Assembly (NCBI GenBank): GCA_965602805.1 | Contig: CBFCZK010000001.1 | Span: 310,001 to 374,000 of the forward strand | Source: Thiomicrorhabdus sp965602805 | GTDB taxonomy: Bacteria; Pseudomonadota; Gammaproteobacteria; Thiomicrospirales; Thiomicrospiraceae | DNA: 64,000 nucleotides | Direction: 5' to 3' | Shown: positions 26,314 through 34,816 of the stretch, in pieces | Layout: every line of letters starts with the position of its first letter | Numbering within the stretch: the first letter of the stretch is position 1 | Translations under genes and position numbers: made by a program | Notes under the pieces: generated by a model | The model's database searches: none | Told to the model about the DNA's origin: nothing | Seen by the model: only the letters and a program-made list of their open reading frames with translations

Positions 26314-27120
26314 ATGGATAATATAATTGTTTTAGATAGAAATGTTATTTCACTAATCAAAGAATACAATAGTGGAAAAAATCTAACAGATGAATTGAAG
26401 GTTCAGATGCTAGCTGATCTTAAGGTGTTGGATCTAAAAGGTAATTCTATAACGCCTTTGTTTTCAATTTTTGAAGGGCAGAAAGGGCGGCCAGAGAGTG
26501 TCGATGAAAAAGAGGAAACAGTTAACAAGGAAGCTGTACAAGTTGCAAAGTTTTTTAAGAACGCTAAAGCTGATAGTGAGTTTTTAATACAGACTGCTAG
26601 AGAAACTTCTCATATCTTTATAGATAGTAGTATTGAATATCATGAAAAGTATGATCAATTCCTTTCTGAAGCGCAGCTTTTAATTGTTAATAAGCTTCCA
26701 AAGCATAGAAAAGAAAGTGTGAGCGACACAATCATTGATATTGCAGAAAAGTATGAAGTTCCACTTTTTCATCCGGTCGTAATATGTTGTTTATCGGCAC
26801 TGTACGGTTTTGACTATGCACGAAAGATAATTAAACCAAAGAACGATAATTATTGTCCTTATAATGCTAGAAATGACCTAATGATTATTTCTAATCTTGC
26901 TATGTTGTATATCAAATCGGCCAAATGTAATGAAAAAACAAAGATAAAGTTTCTAACTTTAGATAAAGCGCTCGGAAAATTTCAGTCATACATAACTACT
27001 GTTGGGGGAAAGGATTTTTCTGATGGATTTGAAGCAAGCACTCAATATAGTAAAGAGTTATTTCCGGATCTTTCTAACGAGGACTGTAGTAAGTTGTTTC
27101 AGCGAATGGACGAGCGCTGA
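26314..27120 (+). CDS. PIN-like domain protein, unknown (accessory)
   Basis: No named family is recognised with confidence. The 268-residue protein opens with a beta strand ending in Asp (IIVLDRNVISLIKEY). It later shows an acidic Glu (PLFSIFEGQ), an Asp in YNARNDLMIISNLAMLY and an Asp after a strand in FLTLDKALGKF. This Asp/Glu/Asp/Asp order with those strand/helix contexts is what a PIN-like nuclease shows, so a metal-dependent RNase role is inferred. No antitoxin-like partner is adjacent. The gene is more AT-rich than the pdh operon next to it, suggesting acquisition. It lies 190 bp before a SIR2-domain gene, but a terminator separates them. Confidence 0.6.
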   Translation: MDNIIVLDRNVISLIKEYNSGKNLTDELKVQMLADLKVLDLKGNSITPLFSIFEGQKGRPESVDEKEETVNKEAVQVAKFFKNAKADSEFLIQTARETSHIFIDSSIEYHEKYDQFLSEAQLLIVNKLPKHRKESVSDTIIDIAEKYEVPLFHPVVICCLSALYGFDYARKIIKPKNDNYCPYNARNDLMIISNLAMLYIKSAKCNEKTKIKFLTLDKALGKFQSYITTVGGKDFSDGFEASTQYSKELFPDLSNEDCSKLFQRMDER

Positions 27121-27136
27121 GTGTTGAAATGAGTTC

Positions 27137-27219
27137 GGGGTCAGTGTAAGAATAGGCTGCTTTTCCAAAACTCACCAGGCCTGGTGGTTTTAATTAAGCC
27201 CGCTTTATGCGGGTTTTTT
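27137..27219. repeat. Composite repeat: GGGGTCAG head, ACCAGGCCTGGT palindrome, CCCGC terminator
   Basis: GGGGTCAG is at 27137-27144, the exact palindrome (within CACCAGGCCTGGTG) at 27174-27185 and a CCCGC/GCGGG terminator hairpin at 27197-27219. The unit closes the PIN-like gene. A homologous head-plus-palindrome unit is at 44690-44738. Confidence 0.8.
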
Positions 27220-27313
27220 ATTGGTTTTGTTACGTAGTTTTTATGTATCATAGTTAATTTCTTAGAGTAGAAGAATTTACTCATTTTAAAATTCATAAGC
27301 AAGAGAGAGTTTA

Positions 27314-28816
27314 ATGACCGTTCAGGAGTTTATTTCTAACTATCGTAACCATCCTGTTCTATTCATAGGAGCAGGCATAAGCCTTAGGTATCTTGAAAAT
27401 TCTTATACATGGGATGGTTTACTTAAAAAAATATCTTTTGATTTGAAAGGAAATGATGAGTTTTATTTTGATATTAAGTCTCAATGCGAAAATGAAGGAG
27501 TATATGAATTTGATAAAGTTGCGACTTTATTAGAGGAAGAATTTAATCAAATTCTTTTGAGTGATAGGGATGGCAAATTTAAAGAAATTAATGATATTTT
27601 TTATGAGGGAATGGCTAATTCAAACAATATTAGTAGATTAAAAATTTATATCTCCAAAATTTTAGAAAACTATTCAATTAACCATGAATTAGATGAAGAA
27701 ATCTCTGAATTTAAAAAAATAAGAAAAAATATAGGATCAATAATTACAACTAATTATGATTGTTTTATAGAGGATGTTTTTGAATTTGAAGCATTGATTG
27801 GCAATGATATTTTATTAAGTAACCCATATGGTTCTGTATACAAAATTCATGGCTGCATTACTCAGCCCTCAAAAATAATTTTAACTGAGAAAGATTATGA
27901 AAAATTCGATGAGAAGTATGAACTTATTAGAGCCCAGTTACTTTCAATTTTCATTCATAACCCTATTATTTTTTTAGGCTATAAAATTGGTGATGAAAAT
28001 ATAAAAAGTCTACTTAAAACAATTTTTACATATGTAAACCCAGCTTCTCCAGAAGCCGAAAAAATTAGAGAAAATTTTCTATTGGTCGAGCGGGAAGTGG
28101 GTTCTTGTTCTCAGGAGATAACAGAGCATGATATTGATATTGAAGGTTTTCAAACAATTAGAATCAATAAACTAAAAACAAATGATTTTTCTGCAATATA
28201 TAAGTCTTTATCAAATTTAGCATTACCAGTTTCAGCGATGGATATCAGGAAAGTTCAAGGTATCGTTAAAGAAATATATGCTGGTGGTAGTATTAATGTA
28301 AATATTACAGAAGACTTAGATTCATTAGACAATAGTGACAAAATTATTGCCATTGGTTCTTTTAAAACAGTTCAATATCAATATCAAACAATTTCAGAAA
28401 TGATGGTTAATTACTTTAGAATCATTGAAGAATCTAATGCTCAGTTGTTAAGATTAATTAACAAACAGAAAATACAAAGTGCGCAATATTTTCCAATATT
28501 TGCTTTCAGTAAAATTTGTCCAGACCTTGCAAATATTGAAGTATTAAAAATACAGCAAAAAGAGAAAGTTGAGTCGTATGTATCTAAACTTACTGCGAAT
28601 GTTAAAACTGAACACAGAGCGATTTCTGAGATAATGGCTGATGACTCTATAACAAGCCCTCAGAAAGTAAATGCAATAATAGTGTCAACTTATGCCGGGA
28701 ACTTACCACTAGATGAAACGCAAGAGTATCTTATTAGGTACGAAGATAAAAAATCTTCTTCTTACAGAAGGCTGTTGTGTACATATGATTTAAAAATGTA
28801 TGACAATGATAAATGA
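27314..28816 (+). CDS. SIR2-family domain protein (candidate defence NADase)
   Basis: This is a 500-residue protein with an N-terminal SIR2-like domain (about 10-270). The NAD-binding GAGIS (LFIGAGISLRYLEN), TTNYD in GSIITTNYDCF, the catalytic-type His in VYKIHGCITQPSKIILTEKDY, and FLGYKIGDENI are all present. This pattern is typical of stand-alone SIR2 proteins in anti-phage systems, which usually hydrolyse NAD+ rather than deacetylate. The C-terminal 230 residues match nothing recognised and may be the sensor. The gene is strikingly AT-rich (many Ile/Lys/Asn codons), with GAGAGAG before the ATG. It is probably horizontally acquired. A defence role is inference. Confidence 0.78.
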   Translation: MTVQEFISNYRNHPVLFIGAGISLRYLENSYTWDGLLKKISFDLKGNDEFYFDIKSQCENEGVYEFDKVATLLEEEFNQILLSDRDGKFKEINDIFYEGMANSNNISRLKIYISKILENYSINHELDEEISEFKKIRKNIGSIITTNYDCFIEDVFEFEALIGNDILLSNPYGSVYKIHGCITQPSKIILTEKDYEKFDEKYELIRAQLLSIFIHNPIIFLGYKIGDENIKSLLKTIFTYVNPASPEAEKIRENFLLVEREVGSCSQEITEHDIDIEGFQTIRINKLKTNDFSAIYKSLSNLALPVSAMDIRKVQGIVKEIYAGGSINVNITEDLDSLDNSDKIIAIGSFKTVQYQYQTISEMMVNYFRIIEESNAQLLRLINKQKIQSAQYFPIFAFSKICPDLANIEVLKIQQKEKVESYVSKLTANVKTEHRAISEIMADDSITSPQKVNAIIVSTYAGNLPLDETQEYLIRYEDKKSSSYRRLLCTYDLKMYDNDK

Positions 28817-28827
28817 TTTGTAAGAGG

Positions 28828-28875
28828 AAAAGGGGACGCTACCCTTTTATTCTGGGAAAAAATTAAAGGGGTCAG
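28828..28875. repeat. REP-like sequence upstream of the RAYT gene
   Basis: AAGGGGACGCTACCCTTTT forms a small stem, followed by AAAGGGGTCAGAGCC. Similar GGGGTCAG/GGGGACGCTAC pieces recur at 30586-30690 and elsewhere between 27 and 45 kb. Confidence 0.65.
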
Positions 28876-28930
28876 AGCCATTTAATGTGCATAACTTGTT
28901 TATTTCATAAGTTGTTGTTACGCTGTTTTC

Positions 28931-29623
28931 ATGCCTAGAAAACCTCGCTTCTTTTTGCCGAACGTTCCTAGCCATGTTGTTCAGCGTGGTCGTAGTCGTG
29001 AACCTGTCTTTTTTGAACCCGCCGACTACTACTTTTATTTAGAAAAATTACGAGAAGCGTTATTGAAATATGATGTTTCTTTACATAGCTATGTACTGAT
29101 GACGAATCATATTCACTTGTTAATGACGGCTAAAGATGAAATAGGCATTAGCCAAGTCATGCAGTATATAGGGCGTTTTTACGTGCCGTATGTGAATAAT
29201 AAATATGGTTTTTCGGGTAGTATTTGGGAAGGGCGTTTCAAAAGTAATTTGATCGAAAGTGAGCGTTATCTGTTTAGTTGCATGCGCTATATTGAACAGA
29301 ATCCAGTACGAGCGGATATGGTTTCTAGTCCTGAAGACTATTTGTATTCAAGTTATCATGTAAACGCTTTGGGTTTAGATGGTTTGATTGTATCGCCACA
29401 CATCCTGTTTACTCAATTAAGTCAGGATAAAGCTAAACAACATGAATTTTATCGTTTGTTGTTTGGTGAGGCGATCAGTCAAGATGACTTGAATGAGGTT
29501 CGTTTGGGTTGTTCCTCTGGCACTCCGATTGGTTCGAGTCGTTTCAAGGAAAAGATAGAGTCCGTAGTGGGTCGGAAAATTGGCCATTTGTCTAAAGGTA
29601 GGCCTTTAAGAGGTTTAGATTAA
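28931..29623 (+). CDS. REP-associated tyrosine transposase (RAYT, Y1_Tnp domain)
   Basis: This is a single-strand DNA transposase of the IS200/IS605-like Y1 class, domesticated type, that acts on REP hairpins. It is 230 residues long. The start MPRKPRFFLPNVPSHVVQRGRSREPVFFE is the family hallmark. The HUH-type metal motif is NHIHLLMTA (about residue 58), and the catalytic Tyr lies in the helix QVMQYIGRFYVPYVN. The segment GSIWEGRFKSNLIESERYLFSCMRYIEQNPVRA is also typical. No IS ends or target duplications flank it, consistent with a RAYT rather than an insertion sequence. REP-like GGGGTCAG sequences lie on both sides. Confidence 0.92.
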   Translation: MPRKPRFFLPNVPSHVVQRGRSREPVFFEPADYYFYLEKLREALLKYDVSLHSYVLMTNHIHLLMTAKDEIGISQVMQYIGRFYVPYVNNKYGFSGSIWEGRFKSNLIESERYLFSCMRYIEQNPVRADMVSSPEDYLYSSYHVNALGLDGLIVSPHILFTQLSQDKAKQHEFYRLLFGEAISQDDLNEVRLGCSSGTPIGSSRFKEKIESVVGRKIGHLSKGRPLRGLD

Positions 29624-29772
29624 CACTTGTTAACACTCATTGGCTTTGACCTCTTTAAATGACGATTATTTCCTGTCATTATCATCATTGATTAGGAGTA
29701 GGGTAAATACTTTCTACCTGTTTTCTGTTCTAATATTTTTTGTAAAAACACACACAACCACTACGAGATAAT

Positions 29773-30450
29773 ATGAAGCAATTAAATAAACTCGCGACAG
29801 CGATTATTCCCAACAACGGCGGTGAGTTGGTTTTATTACAGCGTGAAGATGAATTTACTATAAAGCTTTCTGGTTCACGCGGAGTATTGATGAATAGCCG
29901 GGTTTATAACTCCGAGCAGGAGTTGGCTAAACTTGGCTGTGCGCATATTAAAAACAAAGAGAGTACAGACGTTTTAGTGGGCGGTTTGGGTATGGGTTAT
30001 ACCTTGGCGACCGCGTTGGAGTGCGTGACTGCTAGTTCAAGGGTCACTGTGGCAGAACTTATTCCAGAAGTGGTTGAATGGAACCGCGGCTCGCTAGGTG
30101 AATGTTCAGGCAAGCCATTAGAAGATGAACGCAGCCATGTACGATTAGGCGATATCGCCGAATTAATCAAACAACAGAAGCCAGATTTTGACGCCATTTT
30201 ACTCGATGTTGATAATGGTCCAGAAGGCATTACGAATAATGATAACAATTGGCTTTATTCTTCCGCTGGCTTAAGTGCCTTATATAACAGTCTACGCTCT
30301 AAAGGGGTGCTTGCAGTGTGGTCTGCAGGGCCCGATTCGATGTTCATTATTCAACTAAAAAAAGCCGGGTTCAAAGTGACCGATAAAATGGTAAGAGCGA
30401 GGCCTGGTAAAGGGAGTCGGCATATTATTTTCCTTGCTAAAAAGCCTTAG
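29773..30450 (+). CDS. Spermidine-synthase-like SAM-binding protein
   Basis: This is a 225-residue class I methyltransferase-fold protein of the spermidine-synthase-like group. The nucleotide-binding strand VLVGGLGMGYTLATALE (about 67-83), the acidic AELIPEVVEWNR and FDAILLDVDNGPEGIT are recognisable. The polyamine-synthase signature Asp of true SpeE (GGGDG) is replaced by GGLGMG. Transfer of an aminopropyl group is therefore uncertain and a methyltransferase role is equally possible. It is monocistronic, just after the RAYT gene. The in-frame RPGKGSRH near the end derives from a partial AGGCCTGGT sequence. Confidence 0.75.
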   Translation: MKQLNKLATAIIPNNGGELVLLQREDEFTIKLSGSRGVLMNSRVYNSEQELAKLGCAHIKNKESTDVLVGGLGMGYTLATALECVTASSRVTVAELIPEVVEWNRGSLGECSGKPLEDERSHVRLGDIAELIKQQKPDFDAILLDVDNGPEGITNNDNNWLYSSAGLSALYNSLRSKGVLAVWSAGPDSMFIIQLKKAGFKVTDKMVRARPGKGSRHIIFLAKKP

Positions 30451-30585
30451 CATTCGTTCATGCAATGTGCAGATAATGGCATTAAGGGCTTTGCCTATTT
30501 TCCGTAAAAAACTGCGCTAGCATGCCGCAGGTTAGCTTGGCGTTATATTTTAAGGAGAGCCTGTGGGATATAGTGGTCTATTAAA

Positions 30586-30690
30586 GGGGTCAGCTTGAAT
30601 TCACCTAAAAGGCTTTCAAAGCGCATAGGTTTTTGAAAAGGGGGACGCTACTTTTTTTGAAGAAGTGGCTGAATAGTACGTCCCTTTTTT
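30586..30690. repeat. REP-like pair downstream of the spermidine-synthase-like gene
   Basis: AAAGGGGTCAGCTTGAATTC is followed by GGGGGACGCTACT, which pairs imperfectly with AGTACGTCCC about 35 bases later. The stem could also terminate the convergent genes on either side. Confidence 0.6.
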
Positions 30691-30717
30691 CGATTAACGC
30701 TTTAAATTTAACAAATT

Positions 30718-31614
30718 TTAGAGCGGTAAAATCAACACTTTATCTTCATTAAAAAGTGGAATCAGTAAACGGTTACGTTTTGTGTCGACACCCATATCGG
30801 CAGGTGAGTTAAGGAACTCGGCAATGGTTTCATATTCACCGTTTTTATAGACATCAATGGACGAGCTTTCCCAGCTTGACATAGCAAGGCTACCATCCTT
30901 TAATTTCACTAGGCCGTCTAATCTTGCGGCGAATGGTTTAGGCATTTCCGTGATATTGCCTTTATCATCCATTTTAATCATTTTTGCGGTGCTAAAAAAT
31001 ACCACGTAAATATCGCCATTATCATTCAGAATGCCGTTTGGTCTTCCCATGTTGGGGTCTTTCAAAATCGTCTCAACTTTACCATTTGCCCATACTTTAT
31101 AGATCGCATCGGTACCAGAAGATTCGAACCCTGGTTTCATGCCAGTATCCGTTACATAGACATAATCGCCATTGCCAGCCGTAATACCATTTAAAAAGCT
31201 GCTACCCTCAACGTTAATAGAAGGGAGTTGCTTTCCACTTGGCAGTTCAAATACACGTAATTGAGTAATGTCGGCAACAAACAGTTTATTGTCAATAATC
31301 GTCATGCCTTTAGGGGCGTGTAATTGCACTTTGTCACTTGCGCCATCAATCCATTTTAGGTCAATGACTTTGCCGTCAGGACTCAGTTTTGAGATAAAAC
31401 CATTGTCGTCTTCTTCGAATGGACTGCCGTTAATATTAGTGACCAAATAAAGATCTTTAGCGGCATAATATTCGACCGATTCTGGCGTTGCAAAACCGAC
31501 ATCGCTGACCATGATTTTTGAGTTTTCTTGATTAGCAATTGCTGCCACAGACCAAAATGCAGTCAGTAACACTAAGAGACTTTTTTTAATGTTTTGGATA
31601 GATTTCATCATCAA
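30718..31614 (-). CDS. Exported SMP-30/gluconolactonase-like beta-propeller
   Basis: This is a periplasmic beta-propeller protein of 298 residues. A signal peptide (about 1-28, LLVLLTAFWSVAAIANQE) is followed by repeated blades such as LYLVTNINGSP, LFVADITQLRVFELPSG, DYVYVTDTG and IYVVFFSTAKMIKM. These match the SMP-30/gluconolactonase/LRE-like region. The metal-ligand Glu/Asn/Asp set is plausible (TPESVEY, NGITAGNG, GRPNGIL), but substrate cannot be predicted. GGAGTTG lies just before the start. It is monocistronic. Confidence 0.75.
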   Translation of the reverse strand: MMMKSIQNIKKSLLVLLTAFWSVAAIANQENSKIMVSDVGFATPESVEYYAAKDLYLVTNINGSPFEEDDNGFISKLSPDGKVIDLKWIDGASDKVQLHAPKGMTIIDNKLFVADITQLRVFELPSGKQLPSINVEGSSFLNGITAGNGDYVYVTDTGMKPGFESSGTDAIYKVWANGKVETILKDPNMGRPNGILNDNGDIYVVFFSTAKMIKMDDKGNITEMPKPFAARLDGLVKLKDGSLAMSSWESSSIDVYKNGEYETIAEFLNSPADMGVDTKRNRLLIPLFNEDKVLILPL

Positions 31615-32014
31615 CTCCTTAAAAATTAATATTTTGATTTGACCCTGGTCGCCACCCTGATAGCAGCGCTTTTTAAGCTTATTCTACCATGATAAATTAT
31701 CATTTAGACTGACAGCAATGGGCTGTTCTTTCACTTAATGTTATTCGATAGGTTGGACAAAATCCTGCGCGGGTAAAGAGGATCGATAACGTATCAGATT
31801 ATATTTGGCCCAATAAAAGAGAATAAAAGGAGATTTTATCCTTATATTTAAGAGTTACCAGGCCTGGTAGCTTTAGAGACCTTAGGAGCGACTAGTAAAT
31901 TAGCCTAAATTCACAAATCATTAAACAATGCTTTTAAACTGCTACTGCAGTTCTTGAGCATCAAGTCTATATTGTCTACAATAGCGTACTTTTTATTTAA
32001 TTCAGGTCACCAAC
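31615..32014. other. 400-bp gene-free stretch with one palindrome copy
   Basis: This holds the exact ACCAGGCCTGGT copy at 31857-31868 (within TACCAGGCCTGGTA) in the AGAGTT-repeat-AGCTTTAGA context. No ORF or RNA gene is seen otherwise. It contains the divergent promoters of the SMP-30-like and DUF3297 genes. Confidence 0.5.
31857..31868. repeat. ACCAGGCCTGGT palindrome
   Basis: This is an exact intergenic copy that extends to a 14-bp palindrome. Confidence 0.9.
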
Positions 32015-32263
32015 ATGAACGATACTAATTCGCTACCAACTTTGCCAGATCGCCTTGCGGGTAATCCCAGCAGCCCACATCATGTGGCAGAAATTTTTGA
32101 GCACGACATTGGTATTCTGCTGAACGGAAAAGAGCGTACCGATGTCGAGGAATATTGCATCAGTGAAGGTTGGGTGAAAATAGCCTCTCCTAAAGGGTTG
32201 GACCGTAGAGGACAGCCGCTTTTGGTCAAGCTGAAGGGAACGGTTGAAGCCTTTTATAATTAA
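32015..32263 (+). CDS. DUF3297 small protein
   Basis: This is an 82-residue cytosolic protein of the DUF3297 family, found widely in proteobacteria, function unknown. It opens with LPDRLAGNPSSPHHVAEIFEHDIGILLNGKERTDVEEYCISEGWVKI, the conserved core, and ends KGTVEAFY. A weak AGGTC ribosome site is eight bases upstream. It is monocistronic and followed by REP-like and MITE debris. Confidence 0.82.
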   Translation: MNDTNSLPTLPDRLAGNPSSPHHVAEIFEHDIGILLNGKERTDVEEYCISEGWVKIASPKGLDRRGQPLLVKLKGTVEAFYN

Positions 32264-32325
32264 GTCGTGTGGGCCTTCTTTGGTAAAGGGGGCTATGAAG
32301 TTCCCTCCAAATTGAACTGATTTGA

Positions 32326-32481
32326 CCCCAAGGCCATTCAACGCACATCAGCAATACGCAAGAGCTGACCCTAATCAACTGCGTTACCATAACGTTGAAA
32401 AAATCTTACTTCGCGCACATTTTCCGATCCATTTTCTATTTTAGCCATTTTTATCCGTTTATGATCTCGTGCAGAGGTCTC
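32326..32481. mobile_element. REP-like debris and decayed MITE right end before rhlE
   Basis: TTTGACCCCAAGG (32326-32337, the complement of a GGGGTCAAA head) and GCTGACCCTAATC come first. From about 32440, TTTAGCCATTTTTATCCG leads to CTCGTGCAGAGGTCTC at 32466-32481. That tail matches the right end of the 3947-4105 element with one mismatch in the terminal repeat; the left end is not found. Confidence 0.55.
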
Positions 32482-32508
32482 TATTAATCAATCCAAGGAA
32501 TGTTTTTT

Positions 32509-33762
32509 ATGTCATTTGCCTCTTTATGCTTGTGTGATGAGCTGTTGAAAGCGGTTGCAGAACAAGGCTATACAACGCCAACAGCGATACAGCTTGAAGC
32601 GATTCCTGCGGTGCTTAGTCGGCGTGATGTGATGGCGGCGGCACATACTGGTACGGGCAAAACGGCTAGCTTTACGCTGCCTGTGGTGCAGCTTTTGTCT
32701 GGTGGTGCTAGTCCTCAGGCTCTGCATGTGCGTGCGTTAGTGATTACGCCGACCCGCGAGCTTGCTGCTCAGGTTACCGAGAGTGTTCAGAACTATAGCC
32801 GCCATATGAATATTCGCTCTGCCGCGGTGTTTGGCGGTGTAAGGATTGAGCCGCAGATAGCCGCGCTGCAAGAAGGGGTGGATGTGCTGGTTGCTACGCC
32901 TGGTCGTTTGCTTGATCTTTATAGTCAAGAGGCGATTAACTTTGATCAGCTTGAGATATTGGTCTTGGATGAGGCTGATCGCATGTTGGATATGGGGTTT
33001 ATCGACGATATCCGTCGCATCCAAACGCTGCTGCCTGCCAAACGTCAAACCTTGATGTTTTCAGCGACGTTTTCTACAGAGGTCAAATTGCTTTCTGAAG
33101 GGATGTTCAATAATCCACTTTTGATTGAAGTGGCTGCCGAGAACAGCACTGCCCCTACGATTAAGCAGGTCATTCATCCTGTTGATAAAGATCGTAAGAG
33201 CGAGCTGTTGATTAACCTGATTAAAAGGAACAAATGGCATCAAGTTTTGGTCTTTAGTCGTACCAAGAAAGGGGCGGATAGTTTGGTAAGCGAACTGGAA
33301 AGTGCTGGCATTAGTGCGGCATCAATCCATGCGAATAGAACCCAGTACGCACGTACCCATGCCTTAGAGGATTTTAGAAGTGGTCAGGTTGTGGCATTGG
33401 TCGCCACTGATATTGCCGCTCGGGGTCTTGATGTTAGTCAACTGCCTTGCGTGGTTAACTTTGATCTTCCTTATGTAGCAGAAGACTATGTGCATCGCAT
33501 TGGTCGTACGGGTCGTGCTGGCACCTTTGGTTTAGCGGTTTCATTGGTCAGTGAGGATGAATATAAACAGTTAGCGGCAATTGAACGGGTCATTGGGTTT
33601 CAGTTTGAGCGTAAGATTATCCGTGGTTTTATGCCTACTGAGAAGGCTCCAACAAGCAAATTTGATGATGACGAGTACGGAAATTTTGAGCCAGATTCTA
33701 AGCCTCAGCTTAAACCCAAATCCCGACGTCGAGGTAAACCAGCTCGGAGACGTAGACAATAA
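32509..33762 (+). CDS. rhlE: DEAD-box RNA helicase, RhlE type
   Basis: This ATP-dependent RNA helicase acts in ribosome maturation and RNA decay. The Q motif (GYTTPTAIQLEAIP), Walker A (AAHTGTGKT), PTRELA, GG, TPGR, DEAD (VLDEADRMLDMGF), SAT, and the C-terminal ARGLDV and HRIGRTGRAG motifs are complete. The 417 residues end in a Lys/Arg-rich tail (KPKSRRRGKPARRRRQ), typical of RhlE. The start at 32509 is used because AAGGA is nine bases upstream; the in-frame ATG at 32500 touches the ribosome site. It is monocistronic. Confidence 0.92.
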   Translation: MSFASLCLCDELLKAVAEQGYTTPTAIQLEAIPAVLSRRDVMAAAHTGTGKTASFTLPVVQLLSGGASPQALHVRALVITPTRELAAQVTESVQNYSRHMNIRSAAVFGGVRIEPQIAALQEGVDVLVATPGRLLDLYSQEAINFDQLEILVLDEADRMLDMGFIDDIRRIQTLLPAKRQTLMFSATFSTEVKLLSEGMFNNPLLIEVAAENSTAPTIKQVIHPVDKDRKSELLINLIKRNKWHQVLVFSRTKKGADSLVSELESAGISAASIHANRTQYARTHALEDFRSGQVVALVATDIAARGLDVSQLPCVVNFDLPYVAEDYVHRIGRTGRAGTFGLAVSLVSEDEYKQLAAIERVIGFQFERKIIRGFMPTEKAPTSKFDDDEYGNFEPDSKPQLKPKSRRRGKPARRRRQ

Positions 33763-34005
33763 TTGGGGTCGGAGTCAATGCCATTAAGTTGAGCCCTTTA
33801 TGCTCCTTTATGCCTTAAGAAGGGAATCAATCGAGTCTGATCCTATTGAGCCTTGGACGTTTACTTTTTTCATATTTAAGTTAATAGGGTTACACATGAC
33901 GTTAGAGCTAGCCAAAAGATTTGAACAAATAATGAAAAATTCATACTGGTCTATCAGGGGCTTTGTACACATTAGTAACAACGTTAAGCGACAGACATAA
34001 ACTAG
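33763..34005. other. Gene-free stretch with REP-like head between rhlE and Nudix gene
   Basis: TTGGGGTCGGAGTCAATGCC (33763-33782) resembles the GGGGTCAG family. A 34-residue ORF starting near 33896 precedes the Nudix gene, but it shows no homology by eye and was not called. Confidence 0.4.
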
Positions 34006-34446
34006 ATGCGTAATCGTGTATTCACATATATCACTCAGGGATCAAAGCTTCTTGTTCTTGATTACGTCGATCATTCTTATCTTGAACCTCAAATTCCTGG
34101 TGGGACGATTGAGCCAGGAGAGTCTCCAGAAGAAGCTGCACTCCGTGAGGCTGAAGAGGAAACTGGCCTCATCGACCTAAAATTTGTTTCTTTTTTGGGT
34201 TCGTTCAATAGGGATTTACGGACTATTGGGAGAGATGAGACCATCAAAGCTTGGTTCTTTCATTTAGAGGCGGCGGATTCAACCCCACAAAGGTGGAGGC
34301 ATACTGAATTAGATCCACATGATGGAACTGTTCCTATCCTTTTCGAACTTTACTGGGTTCCGATGGATGCGATACCGAAGCTAGGAGGCATTGACAGTGA
34401 AATGTTATCGGAGCTATCAGAATCTGTCGCCAAGCACATCGCCTAA
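34006..34446 (+). CDS. Nudix hydrolase
   Basis: This is a 146-residue Nudix-family pyrophosphohydrolase with a perfect Nudix box (GGTIEPGESPEEAALREAEEETGL, about residues 33-56). The acidic DPHDGTVPILFELYWVPMDAIPKL segment follows. The substrate is not predictable. The N-terminus MRNRVFTYITQGSKLLVLDY is normal for the fold, and no clear ribosome site precedes the ATG. REP-like sequence on both sides and a base composition unlike its neighbours suggest it arrived recently. Confidence 0.85.
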   Translation: MRNRVFTYITQGSKLLVLDYVDHSYLEPQIPGGTIEPGESPEEAALREAEEETGLIDLKFVSFLGSFNRDLRTIGRDETIKAWFFHLEAADSTPQRWRHTELDPHDGTVPILFELYWVPMDAIPKLGGIDSEMLSELSESVAKHIA

Positions 34447-34816
34447 TAAGATAATTAAAAATAACCCGCAAAAAGCACGTGAAAAAGGAAACGTTACCCT
34501 TTGATTTCAAAGTTACCAGGCCTGGTTATTTTATAAAACAAAGAACCCGCTTAGCAAAAATTGTTAAGCGGGTTTTTTATTGGTTTTTGTGTATGAATGA
34601 TTCATTCGTATTAGAGTGATTTTAATTTTACTCTGACCCCAATTATTACAATGATTTATCGTGTTTGAAATATTGCCTGATTGTAATTTTTATAGGGGTG
34701 TAAGTATTTTTAGTTTTAAAACTGGGGTTATATATAGACATGTTGTCGATTTTCCAGGATATTGGCTTAGCTTAATTTAGATATAACGCGCGATAAATTT
34801 TTGGAGAGATTTTCAT
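34447..34816. other. 370-bp gene-free stretch: palindrome, terminator, REP-like tail
   Basis: A GGAAACGTTACCCTTT REP-like piece (about 34488), the palindrome and the terminator come first. The complement of a GGGGTCAGAGT head follows (ACTCTGACCCC, about 34631-34641). The rest is AT-rich and probably the MFS gene promoter. Confidence 0.5.
34515..34577 (+). repeat. ACCAGGCCTGGT palindrome coupled to a terminator
   Basis: The exact palindrome is at 34515-34526. Then AACCCGCTTA...TTAAGCGGGTTTTTT (34544-34577) forms a strong terminator for the Nudix gene. Confidence 0.88.

Noticed and set aside
26154..26369. Minus-strand 71-residue ORF after lpd
   Set aside because: It overlaps the inverted repeat, the terminator and the start of the PIN-like gene, with no plausible protein composition.
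28931..29623. Active IS200/IS605 insertion sequence
   Set aside because: The protein starts and ends like a RAYT, there is no accessory tnpB, and no IS left/right ends were found; a domesticated RAYT is the better call.
31876..32481. A 606-bp transposon from GAGACCTTAGG at 31876 to the GAGACC end at 32481, carrying the DUF3297 gene
   Set aside because: The left end matches the MITE end only over the first eight bases, and the DUF3297 gene is an ordinary conserved chromosomal gene.
33800..34000. 66-residue ORF between rhlE and the Nudix gene
   Set aside because: It starts inside REP-like sequence, has no good ribosome site and no recognisable protein features.
33960..34005. Possible integron attC-like site (GTTAAGC just before the Nudix ATG)
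   Set aside because: Only one short core-like match; no paired inner sites, no second attC after the gene and no integrase.
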